Of a stretch of DNA of 33,834 bases, positions 14,761 to 22,259 are shown piece by piece. How positions within the stretch are numbered: position 1 is the stretch's first letter; every line of letters begins with the position of its first letter. Source of the DNA: Clostridia bacterium (lineage in GTDB: Bacteria > Bacillota > Clostridia > Oscillospirales > CAG-272); assembly GCA_017618795.1 (NCBI GenBank), contig JAFZTO010000054.1:1-33834 (forward strand), read 5' to 3'. Position numbers and translations under genes: made by a program. The notes under the pieces are model-generated. The model searched no databases. It saw only the letters and a program-made list of their open reading frames with translations, and had not been told where the DNA came from.

Positions 14761-15648
14761 ATGAAAAGGTTTCTGTTTTTTACCGTGCTGGCGGTCCTGC
14801 TGTCCTGTATGGCGCTGAGCATTTTTGCTTCCGTCCAGGATACCAGCATATTTATCGAAAAGGGACGTTATTTCGTCATTAAAACGGCCCCTGCGGATCA
14901 GGTCTTCGACGCCGACGGGTCCATCAACGGCTCGATTTTCAAATGGGGTCTCGGCAGCCTTCTGGAGGCCACGGACGACGGCGTGAAGATCAAAGGCGGT
15001 TCCGCCGGCGAACTCACGGTCGGATTCGGTTCTGCCGGAACGCTCGGGATCGAAACGGTTGAAGACACGTTCGTGACCGAGGATCTCAAATACTTCGGAA
15101 TGAGGTACAAGACCGCCGAGGCGTGCAGAGTCGGCGTTATGTTTATGCTCCCCGGAAACGAGGCGAACTGGGACAGCTGGAACAATCCGGACTATACGGC
15201 GTATTATGATTTCCCAGCGTCGGAGGAGTACACGATAGTATGCTTCGAGCTTCCGGCGACAATGCAGTTTTCGGAGAATCCTTTCATTATGGGCTGGGAA
15301 TGCCAGTCTGCGCCCGCGGACGTGTATGTGACGGACATCTGCTTCTTCGCATCTGAGGACGAGGCGCGCAATTTTGCCGAAAACTACGAGGAGCTTTCGA
15401 CGATTCCCGAAACGACGGAAACGGATCCGCCGGCGACCGAGCCCAGGCAGACGGAAAACCCGGGAACTAAGCAGCCCGAGGAGAGCAAAAACACTCCCGT
15501 TGTCACGTCCGGTACCACGACAACGCCTGCAACGGATAATGAAACGACCTCAGAAGGCCTTACGACCGGCGCGATGATAGGCATAATAGCCGCCGTGACC
15601 GCGGTCGTGGTCGCAGTCATCATTATAATCGCAAAGAAGAAAAAATAA
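14761..15648 (+). CDS. Secreted, membrane-anchored beta-sandwich protein with Thr/Pro linker
   Basis: A 295-residue protein. A signal peptide (1-23) leads to one copy of the unnamed domain (about 30-205), with LKYFGMRYKTAEACRVGVMF in the middle and VYVTDICFFASEDEARNF at the end. An extracellular linker rich in Thr, Pro, Glu and Ser (about 208-262) follows, then a transmembrane helix (about 268-290) ending KKKK. The linker is the kind that spaces a domain away from the cell surface through the wall. A GLTTGA sequence precedes the helix but there is no LPXTG. GGAGG lies about 7 nt before the ATG. Carbohydrate binding is inferred from context only. Confidence 0.7.
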   Translation: MKRFLFFTVLAVLLSCMALSIFASVQDTSIFIEKGRYFVIKTAPADQVFDADGSINGSIFKWGLGSLLEATDDGVKIKGGSAGELTVGFGSAGTLGIETVEDTFVTEDLKYFGMRYKTAEACRVGVMFMLPGNEANWDSWNNPDYTAYYDFPASEEYTIVCFELPATMQFSENPFIMGWECQSAPADVYVTDICFFASEDEARNFAENYEELSTIPETTETDPPATEPRQTENPGTKQPEESKNTPVVTSGTTTTPATDNETTSEGLTTGAMIGIIAAVTAVVVAVIIIIAKKKK

Positions 15649-15670
15649 ATCCTTAAAGGAGAAAAATAAA

Positions 15671-17017
15671 ATGAAAAAAATAATAGCACTACTGCTGACG
15701 GCGGTCATCATTCTTGCGCTGTCGGCGTCAATGGTTATCGACTCGTCGGCGGTCGATTCGTCCTATATCTGGCAGATCAATGACGCGCTCGACAACGAAC
15801 ACCTTGTGATTAATGTCGGCGACCCGTATCAGTTCAACCCGTCCGACGCGACAAGCCAGGGCTTCTATTCGGGGTTGTTCCAGTGGGGACTTCAGTCCGG
15901 ATGCACGGTTTCGGACGGAGCGCTCCACGTTCCGGCTGTTGACGGCGGCAGAACGTTTGTTTCCATTTATGCCGATCAGTCCGCGGGCGGATGGCCTCAT
16001 TCACTTTCAATAGACACTGCTGTTTTCAAATACATAGCTTTCACCTATAAGACGGCGGCTGATGCCAGCGTTCATTTTATGTTTTCATATGAAAAACCGG
16101 ATGGTTCGGAATTTGATACAAACGGATGCAACCCCGATTTCAACCTTCCTGCTTCAAATGACTGGACGACGGTTGTGTGTGAGATTCCGCAGTCAAAGGT
16201 TCAGCAGAAGGTGTCCGTTATGACCAGATTTGATGTTTTCTGCACTTCGCAGGTTGACATGAAGAATATTGGTTTCTTTAACACTGAAGCTGCCGCAAAG
16301 GCGTATTACGGCATACAGGACACTAATCCTTCGCAGGGCGGCGAAGGCGAAACAACGACCGGCCGTCCCTACGTTATAACGAAAGAGGGAAGCTATATAG
16401 TAGTTAACATGCAGCCGGCTGAGAACGTCATAAACGCCGACTCGTCGAAGAATCCCGTGTTCGCTGTTACCCAGCCGGTTTACACGTCGACCGCCGACGG
16501 AATAAAGTTTGCGGCCGGTTCGAACGGGTTCGGCGAGATGAATGCCTACGGATCGCTTGGCACGGCGGGATTTGAGGAAGTCCCCGGGACTTTCGTTCCG
16601 TCGACGCTGAAATACGCCGTCATCAGATACAAAACCGCCGCCGACACCCAGATACGCGTAAGGTTCGCGGTTATGAACGGGGACGACTGGGCAACGTCAT
16701 GGGGCGACCTTGAAAACTATTCCGTCGTTGCCGACCTCAAGGCAACGGATGATTACAACATCGCCGTGGTGGAGATCACCGAAGCAATGAAAATCAACAC
16801 GGCACCATTCCTTGTCGGTTATGTCGCAAACGGGGATATCCCGGCTGACATTGAAATAACAAACGTCGGTTTTTTCGCAAGCGTAAGTCTGTCGCAGGAA
16901 TATTTCAACATATCTGCGGTTTCGGTGGAAACGTCTGATTCGTTTATCATCCCGGCCGCTGTGTCCGCGATACTTCTGATCGGCGCGGCCGTCATCATCG
17001 GCAAAAAGAAAAGATAA
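15671..17017 (+). CDS. Secreted, membrane-anchored protein with two tandem copies of the unnamed beta-sandwich domain
   Basis: A 448-residue protein. After a signal peptide, the first domain (about 35-215) contains FKYIAFTYKTAADASVHFMF and ends MKNIGFFNTEAAAKAYYG. A short linker, NPSQGGEGETTTGRP, leads to the second domain (about 235-415), with LKYAVIRYKTAADTQIRVRF and an end ITNVGFFASVSLSQEYF. The second domain is the closest match to the domain of the preceding gene: YIVVNMQPAENVINADSS against YFVIKTAPADQVFDADGS. A transmembrane helix (about 424-444) and KKKR close the protein. AAGGAG precedes the start, 22 nt after the upstream stop. Likely a two-module surface glycan-binding protein. Confidence 0.7.
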   Translation: MKKIIALLLTAVIILALSASMVIDSSAVDSSYIWQINDALDNEHLVINVGDPYQFNPSDATSQGFYSGLFQWGLQSGCTVSDGALHVPAVDGGRTFVSIYADQSAGGWPHSLSIDTAVFKYIAFTYKTAADASVHFMFSYEKPDGSEFDTNGCNPDFNLPASNDWTTVVCEIPQSKVQQKVSVMTRFDVFCTSQVDMKNIGFFNTEAAAKAYYGIQDTNPSQGGEGETTTGRPYVITKEGSYIVVNMQPAENVINADSSKNPVFAVTQPVYTSTADGIKFAAGSNGFGEMNAYGSLGTAGFEEVPGTFVPSTLKYAVIRYKTAADTQIRVRFAVMNGDDWATSWGDLENYSVVADLKATDDYNIAVVEITEAMKINTAPFLVGYVANGDIPADIEITNVGFFASVSLSQEYFNISAVSVETSDSFIIPAAVSAILLIGAAVIIGKKKR

Positions 17018-17030
17018 AACATAAAAGCTT

Positions 17031-17054
17031 TCCGGCGCCGTTCCCGGCGCCGGA
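17031..17054 (+). terminator. GC-rich hairpin between the anchored protein and the sugar-binding gene
   Basis: TCCGGCGCC / GGCGCCGGA, a perfect 9-bp stem with a 6-nt loop (GTTCCC), lies in the 63-nt gap. It is followed only by AACTTTAATAAAA, a poor U-tract on this strand. It may be a leaky terminator or an mRNA-stabilising processing hairpin that sets unequal expression of the flanking genes. Confidence 0.5.
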
Positions 17055-17080
17055 ACTTTAATAAAATTCGGGTAAACGCA

Positions 17081-18523
17081 ATGAAAATTAAAATAACTGC
17101 GCTGTTTCTGGTCTGTCTCATGTTCGCGGCGGTATTTGCCGGATGCGGAAACGGGGGCGTAAAACCCGGAAACACGACAAACAATGACGACGGCAAGCTT
17201 GAGGCAAGCCTGTCGATACTTCCCAAAAAAGATTACGACGGATACGATTTTGTCATAACGTATCGCGATCTTTACAATTCCGTGGACGACATGGCCTTCA
17301 GTCAGGACAACGACAACGTGCTCGACAAGGCTCTTTATGACCGCGCCATGAAGGTTATGGACTACTACCACGTCAATATTGTTCCCAACGTCATTCAGGG
17401 CGACTGGGCGGGACAGGGAGCGCTTGAATCCCTTGTTGTCGGCGACAACGATTACGACATTATAATGCCCCATTCCCACATAGCGTGGGGGACGTACATA
17501 ACAAACGGTTACGCGCTCGAATGGACTGAAAATATGAAATACAACCATCTGGATCAGGCGTGGTGGGATCAGGGTGCGTACGAATGCCTGTCGGTCGGAA
17601 ACAAGTATTACACCATGCTCGGTGATTTCAGCTGGAAACTTACGGGGTCATCAGTTGGCGTGCTGTTCAACAAGGCGGTGTTCGACGAGATAAACGAGAA
17701 ATACCCGTACGAGTACGTCGACAACATGACGTGGACTTTCGACGTTTTTCATGAGATCGCCAGACGTTCGGTCAAGGATATGGACGGCGACGGACAGATA
17801 ACGCTCGGGAACGACAGATTCGGCTACACAACCAATTTGTATATGGGTCCGGTCGGCTTTCTGTGGACTACGGGCAACGGAATAATCGGCAAGGACGGCG
17901 ACGACGTACCGTATCTGGACGTATACCATGAGTCGACAGTCAACTTGTACGACAAATTTTTCAAAATGATGGGCGAGAACGGGTTTTATATTCACAACAA
18001 CCGCGACAGTTTCCAAACACAGGCCCATCAGGAATTTGTTAACGAGCAGGTCGTAATGATCGACACTTTGATTGAGAACATAAGCCAGCTCAGAAACATG
18101 TACGACTGGGGCATAGTTCCCTATCCCATGTTCACGGAATCCGTCGGCAGGTACTATTCGACGGCGGACGCCGGAGTTCATTCCCCGGTCATTCCGTACA
18201 ACACGAAAGACCCCGACAGGACGAGCATGGTCCTGGAGGCACTGGCGATAGAGGGTTACAATCAGGTGATTCCGGCGTTTTACGACGTGACGCTTCAGAT
18301 CAAGTATACGGACGACGACAAATCGCGCGACATGCTTGATCTTATAAGAGGCACAAGGCGGTTTGACCTCGCATATTATTCCAACAGTTGCGGATCCGAT
18401 TTCGCGCTTGTCGGTACAAGGTTGTTCCTTGAAGGTTCTTCGTTTACAAACTTTTACGCAAAACACGAGGAAATGGCAAGGGAAAGCATTGATGAATTCA
18501 TAGAGGTTCTGATCGGAAAATAA
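17081..18523 (+). CDS. Extracellular solute-binding lipoprotein (ABC sugar transport family)
   Basis: A 480-residue lipoprotein (lipobox VFAGC, lipidated Cys22), followed by a Gly/Asn-rich flexible segment. The body is a type 1-like substrate-binding protein: residues after about 40 alternate alpha/beta, GSSVGVLFNKAVFDEI and ATTREND-like aromatic-rich segments form the cleft, and KDMDGDGQITLGNDRFGY carries a DxDGDG calcium-loop-type motif common in clostridial sugar-binding proteins. It would capture an oligosaccharide at the surface for import. No ABC permease or ATPase gene lies in the window, so its transporter must be elsewhere or be a shared one. The ribosome binding site is weak (GGG). 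A terminator follows 9 nt after the stop. Confidence 0.8.
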   Translation: MKIKITALFLVCLMFAAVFAGCGNGGVKPGNTTNNDDGKLEASLSILPKKDYDGYDFVITYRDLYNSVDDMAFSQDNDNVLDKALYDRAMKVMDYYHVNIVPNVIQGDWAGQGALESLVVGDNDYDIIMPHSHIAWGTYITNGYALEWTENMKYNHLDQAWWDQGAYECLSVGNKYYTMLGDFSWKLTGSSVGVLFNKAVFDEINEKYPYEYVDNMTWTFDVFHEIARRSVKDMDGDGQITLGNDRFGYTTNLYMGPVGFLWTTGNGIIGKDGDDVPYLDVYHESTVNLYDKFFKMMGENGFYIHNNRDSFQTQAHQEFVNEQVVMIDTLIENISQLRNMYDWGIVPYPMFTESVGRYYSTADAGVHSPVIPYNTKDPDRTSMVLEALAIEGYNQVIPAFYDVTLQIKYTDDDKSRDMLDLIRGTRRFDLAYYSNSCGSDFALVGTRLFLEGSSFTNFYAKHEEMARESIDEFIEVLIGK

Positions 18524-18532
18524 AATCAAAAT

Positions 18533-18554
18533 CTCCCTCCCAAACGGGAGGGAG
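18533..18554. terminator. Bidirectional terminator between convergent genes
   Basis: CTCCCTCCC / GGGAGGGAG, a perfect 9-bp stem with an AAAC loop, sits between the stop codons of the sugar-binding gene and the convergent AraC-family gene. On the minus strand it is followed by ATTTTGATTTTATT, and on the plus strand by AAATATTATTGTTTTA. It can serve both directions. Confidence 0.75.
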
Positions 18555-18559
18555 AAATA

Positions 18560-19489
18560 TTATTGTTTTATTTCGGTCCTTCTTTTTCTGATTTCTGTCG
18601 GCAGAAGATTTTTTCTCTGCTTCATGCATTTGACGAGGTGTGAGGAATCGTAAAATCCGCATTCCGCGGCTATTTCCGCGACGCTCATGTCACTCCCTTC
18701 AAGCAGTTCCTTTGCCTTTTCAAGACGGAAATTTATTATGTATTCGTTGGGGGTCATGCCGAGATAACCGCGGAACACCTCGTGAACCTTCGATCTTGAC
18801 ACGCCGAGTTCAAAGGCGATTGTTTCCACGTTGAGCGGTTCCCCGTATCGTGTGCTGATTATTTCAAAGAAATCAACAAGCAGTTTTTCGTCGGTCGAAC
18901 GTTTGGCGGTCGGGACTGCTGACGCGGTTTGGCCGGTGTAGATCTCGCACAGGTCGGCGATCAGCTCCTCGGTCCGCGAATGAATCCGGAGAGCGTCGCT
19001 TACGCTGATTTCCGGCAGGACCGCTATCATGGCGGTGCGCTCAATGCTGTTGAAGATTCTTTCGTAATCAGCGCCTTTTAAGCGGAGAAATCCGGGTATT
19101 CCGGCAAGTATCCGGAGGCTAGGGCGTATGTTGAAAAGGCTGTTGTAACCGGGAAGGGGCAGAAATTCGTCCTGCCGTTTGAGAAAGAAATCGTTGTGTA
19201 TGATAATGTGGTAAACCGAAAGGTTGTCGCAGCTGTAGTAGCCGTGGGAATCGCCCGGAGGCATGACGAAGAAATCCCCGACTGAAAGCTCGAAAATACG
19301 GTCGGCAATGTAAACGACACCTTCCCCTCCTATTATGAAATTGAGTTCGTGGTAGTCGTCGTGGCTGTGAAGTCCTATTGAGTAGTCGTTAAACAGCAGG
19401 TGTTTTACGAGCAGATAGCTTCCGGCGTGTTTGGGGCTGCTGACCCAGGGAGAGTTTATGCAGGTACCTATCGTCTTAGGATAATACAT
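18560..19489 (-). CDS. AraC-family transcriptional regulator with cupin sensor domain
   Basis: A 309-residue regulator. The N-terminal cupin (about 25-110) has HSHDDYHELNFIIGGEG (41-57) and a GDFFVMPPGDSHGYY strand, typical of the sugar-sensing AraC arm. The C-terminal double helix-turn-helix (about 205-305) includes LNVETIAFELGVSRSKVHEV and MSVAEIAAECGFYDSSHLVK. GGAG lies 10 nt before the ATG. It is transcribed divergently from the GH27/GH36-like operon with only 65 nt between start codons, so it very probably activates that operon in response to its sugar. It may also control the other glycosidase units, which is inference. Confidence 0.85.
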   Translation of the reverse strand: MYYPKTIGTCINSPWVSSPKHAGSYLLVKHLLFNDYSIGLHSHDDYHELNFIIGGEGVVYIADRIFELSVGDFFVMPPGDSHGYYSCDNLSVYHIIIHNDFFLKRQDEFLPLPGYNSLFNIRPSLRILAGIPGFLRLKGADYERIFNSIERTAMIAVLPEISVSDALRIHSRTEELIADLCEIYTGQTASAVPTAKRSTDEKLLVDFFEIISTRYGEPLNVETIAFELGVSRSKVHEVFRGYLGMTPNEYIINFRLEKAKELLEGSDMSVAEIAAECGFYDSSHLVKCMKQRKNLLPTEIRKRRTEIKQ

Positions 19490-19520
19490 TTTTACATTTC
19501 TCCGTCGTTAAATTAGTAAT

Positions 19521-19549
19521 ATTGTATCATACTTTTTTATGAAAGTCAA
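19521..19549 (-). promoter_or_regulatory. Sigma-A promoter of the AraC-family gene in a 65-nt divergent region
   Basis: On the minus strand TTGACT (19549-19544) and TACAAT (19526-19521) are 17 nt apart, with TGA before the -10. The start should be near 19514, leaving a 25-nt leader. The GH27 gene starts at 19555, so the AraC promoter's -35 region lies almost against its start codon. The only plus-strand candidate is a weak TTTACA (19493-19498) followed by TAGTAA at 17 nt, consistent with an activator-dependent promoter. Confidence 0.7.
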
Positions 19550-19554
19550 GTAAT

Positions 19555-21399
19555 ATGTTTAAAAAAATACTCTTTTTATTTTGCGCTGCTTTGCTGTTAT
19601 CTGTTTTATGTCTGTCTTTGATTTCCGCGACAGGATACGACGGTATGCCGGAGAGCCGCGTGTCAACTCCTCCTATGGGTTTCAATACATGGTTTATTTA
19701 CACGGACCTGTACAACGAGGATAAAATCAAACTTGTTGCCGATAAGCTTGTCAGCACCGGTCTGCGAGATTTGGGATATACATATATACAGATAGACGTT
19801 GGTCTGTGTGTTGCCGGCAGCGGATATGAAACAAGAGATGCAAACGGCAATCTAAAAGCCGATCCGAACCGCTTCCCAGGAGGTATACTGCCACTTGCCG
19901 AATACATTCACAGAAACGGGCTGAAAGTTGGATATTATACTGATCTTGGTGTTACCGGCTGCGGAAACGAGCAGGGCAGTTACGGTCATTACCGGCAGGA
20001 TGTCAACACATTTATATCATGGGGAGCGGACCTTATCAAAGTTGACAGCGGCGGCGGTCATGTAGATTATGAAAGTCACGCGGCGGCCTATCGTGATTTT
20101 ATTGACGGGATAATAGATGCTTCACCCGACAGAAAGATTGCCTTCAATATATGCTGCGGCGGAGGGTTCGGAGTCGAAAGCTTCGGACCGGAACTGGCTT
20201 CGGATTATTATAGCAAAGTGGGAGCGCCGGTTTTTTACCGAACCAATTATGATATATCAGCTTCGATGCCGATTGTTTTCTGGGATGATGACACGCATAG
20301 CGTGATCAGAACATTCGATAAGACCGCAGAGCATCCGGAGAACTCTTTCCCCGGTGGCTTCAACGATATGGATGCCTTGATTCTTGAATACAACGGTCTT
20401 ACACCGGATGAAAACAGGGCTTACTTCACTCTGTGGTGCATACAGTCCTCTCCCCTGTTGCTGGCAGTCGATCTTCCAAACATAAAAAGCGAAACCCTTG
20501 AAATGATTAGCAACAAAGAGGTTATAGCGGTGGATCAGGATCCGCTATGCAAGGCTGCTACCAAAACCAGCGAGACAACGGAGGGGCTTCAGGTTTGGTC
20601 AAAAATCATGCAGGACGAAAACGGCAAGGCTGTACGTTGCGTTACGCTGTTCAACAGGACCGATGAGAAGCGTGAGATTGGGGTAACATGGAATGAGCTT
20701 GGTATGCTTGACAGCTGCTCGGTGCGTGATTTGTGGGAAAAAAAGGATCTTGGATTATTTGAGAAAGGTTTTTCGTGCGAGGTACCATCTCACGGCGTAG
20801 TCTTGCTGAAAGTCACCGGCATGTCCGACGGAAGAACCGAAGCCGAGGATTTCAGTTCATCATCATTACAATCTGTAAAAGCGGAGAAATGCGAAGAAAG
20901 TACGCTTGATGTCGGAAACATTACCAAAGGCTGTTGCCTGAAGTACGATAAAATAGATTTCGGAAGCGGGGGAACATCTCTTGAAGTCAGAGCGGCCGCA
21001 ATTTCAGATGGTGTTCTTGAACTGAGAATAGACTCGGCGGACGGCGAGATTATATCCGAGTGCTTTATTAGCGGAACTGGCGGTTCGCAGAACTGGGAGA
21101 CATACACATCGCGAATAAACAGCATAAAAGGATTCCATGATGTGTATATAACCTACAGAAGCGATTTTGAAGAACCGCTGAAACTGAATTGGTTCAGGGT
21201 CAATCATGAAGGAAAAACAGAAGAAAAATCTGGATATGAAATTGAAAGACGGACAGTATTTCATCAAGATGTTCTTAAGACGGCAGTAATAGTTGTTTTG
21301 TCTTTAACATCACTGGCTGGAATTATTACTGTTGTATGGCTTTACGTTGTATGGTCAAAAAAGACTGATGCTTCGTTACTGAAAGGGGAAAAGAATTGA
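19555..21399 (+). CDS. Secreted, membrane-anchored GH27 family alpha-galactosidase-like enzyme with CBM6-like domain
   Basis: A 614-residue protein: signal peptide (1-25), GH27 TIM barrel (about 35-320), beta-sandwich (320-420), CBM6/35-like domain (about 429-550), then a transmembrane helix (about 574-598) and a short tail. The barrel starts PPMGFNTW (39-46); the nucleophile is Asp164 in LIKVDSGGGH; the acid/base is Asp233 in YRTNYDIS; GGFNDMDALIL (267-277) is the usual WNDPDML element. The canonical KYDNC around the nucleophile is KVDSGGG here. GH27 members release alpha-galactose, alpha-GalNAc or beta-L-arabinopyranose, so specificity is uncertain. The gene and its two followers look AT-richer than the neighbouring genes. 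It lies opposite the AraC-family gene. The ribosome binding site is poor. Confidence 0.85.
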   Translation: MFKKILFLFCAALLLSVLCLSLISATGYDGMPESRVSTPPMGFNTWFIYTDLYNEDKIKLVADKLVSTGLRDLGYTYIQIDVGLCVAGSGYETRDANGNLKADPNRFPGGILPLAEYIHRNGLKVGYYTDLGVTGCGNEQGSYGHYRQDVNTFISWGADLIKVDSGGGHVDYESHAAAYRDFIDGIIDASPDRKIAFNICCGGGFGVESFGPELASDYYSKVGAPVFYRTNYDISASMPIVFWDDDTHSVIRTFDKTAEHPENSFPGGFNDMDALILEYNGLTPDENRAYFTLWCIQSSPLLLAVDLPNIKSETLEMISNKEVIAVDQDPLCKAATKTSETTEGLQVWSKIMQDENGKAVRCVTLFNRTDEKREIGVTWNELGMLDSCSVRDLWEKKDLGLFEKGFSCEVPSHGVVLLKVTGMSDGRTEAEDFSSSSLQSVKAEKCEESTLDVGNITKGCCLKYDKIDFGSGGTSLEVRAAAISDGVLELRIDSADGEIISECFISGTGGSQNWETYTSRINSIKGFHDVYITYRSDFEEPLKLNWFRVNHEGKTEEKSGYEIERRTVFHQDVLKTAVIVVLSLTSLAGIITVVWLYVVWSKKTDASLLKGEKN

Positions 21400-22244
21400 A
21401 AAAAATATTGCTATCGCTTACAGTGTTATTTGCTGTCACGTTTTGTCCTTGTCTTTTCTCAAATGCGCAGAACACTTCGGAGTCTATTATTTGGATGGCA
21501 GATGATCTGCGCGATTATTTCAGCGATGAGGCTGTAACCCCTGAGAATTATTCGATTTTTGATGGCTCATTTAGGATTGAATCGCGAAGATCGGGTAATT
21601 ATCGCATCACATTTGCCATAATACGGCCACATAAATGGTCGGAGACTTTTATGCCGCCGGATATTACCAAACTTAGCATAATGGCTGTCAAATACAAAAC
21701 AAACGCGGCTCTTGTGCTGGAATTTCATCCTAACACATATGGCGGTTACACATTTACGGACAGCGGAGCTTCACCGAGTGGTCAGCTTACGGTCTGGCCC
21801 CAGACAAGACGGCAGGACATGGTTCCGGATGGAGAATGGCACCTTCTGACGATTGATCTGTCATCGCTTAAAGAAAAGACTTCAGCCCGTAATTACCTTG
21901 GCATGTTGCGGTATGATCTTGTTTACCGGCACGAGGCTGGCGGTACTGAACAGACGGATATTGATTATATAGGTTTTTTTGCGACGGTTGAAGATGCAAT
22001 AGCATATGAAGAAGCACAGACTCGTCACACTGCCGTTATTGATGCATGCGTTGTTGCTGAACAAGCGAAAAAAAACACGGATGATACGTCGGTCAACAAA
22101 AAAGCGACTAAAGATATGGGCAATGGAACTGTTAGCAGAACGTTCATAACGGTTGCCGCGGTACTGCTTATAGTTACGCTTGGGTCAGTTGTTGCGGCTG
22201 TTATTCTGATCAAACGTATAAGAGAGAAAAAACAATTACACTGA
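21396..22244 (+). CDS. Secreted, membrane-anchored beta-sandwich protein (shared unnamed domain), TTG start
   Basis: A 282-residue protein starting at a TTG that overlaps the previous stop (TTGA), with GAAAGGGG about 7 nt upstream. A signal peptide (1-24) precedes one copy of the unnamed domain (about 30-205), with LSIMAVKYKTNAALVLEFHP in the middle and IDYIGFFATVEDAIAYEEAQ at the end. A charged linker, a transmembrane helix (about 250-273) and a basic tail (KRIREKK) follow. Sandwiched between two alpha-galactosidase-family genes and translationally coupled to the first, it probably binds the same galactoside polymer at the surface. It is the most diverged of the four proteins with this domain. 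Confidence 0.7.
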   Translation: MKKILLSLTVLFAVTFCPCLFSNAQNTSESIIWMADDLRDYFSDEAVTPENYSIFDGSFRIESRRSGNYRITFAIIRPHKWSETFMPPDITKLSIMAVKYKTNAALVLEFHPNTYGGYTFTDSGASPSGQLTVWPQTRRQDMVPDGEWHLLTIDLSSLKEKTSARNYLGMLRYDLVYRHEAGGTEQTDIDYIGFFATVEDAIAYEEAQTRHTAVIDACVVAEQAKKNTDDTSVNKKATKDMGNGTVSRTFITVAAVLLIVTLGSVVAAVILIKRIREKKQLH

Positions 22245-22259
22245 AAAGGAGTTAGAATT

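Noticed and set aside
15500-15648. GLTTGA before the C-terminal helix as a sortase LPXTG-type signal
   Set aside because: No Pro at the second position and the motif is not kept in the other anchored proteins, so sortase attachment is not supported.
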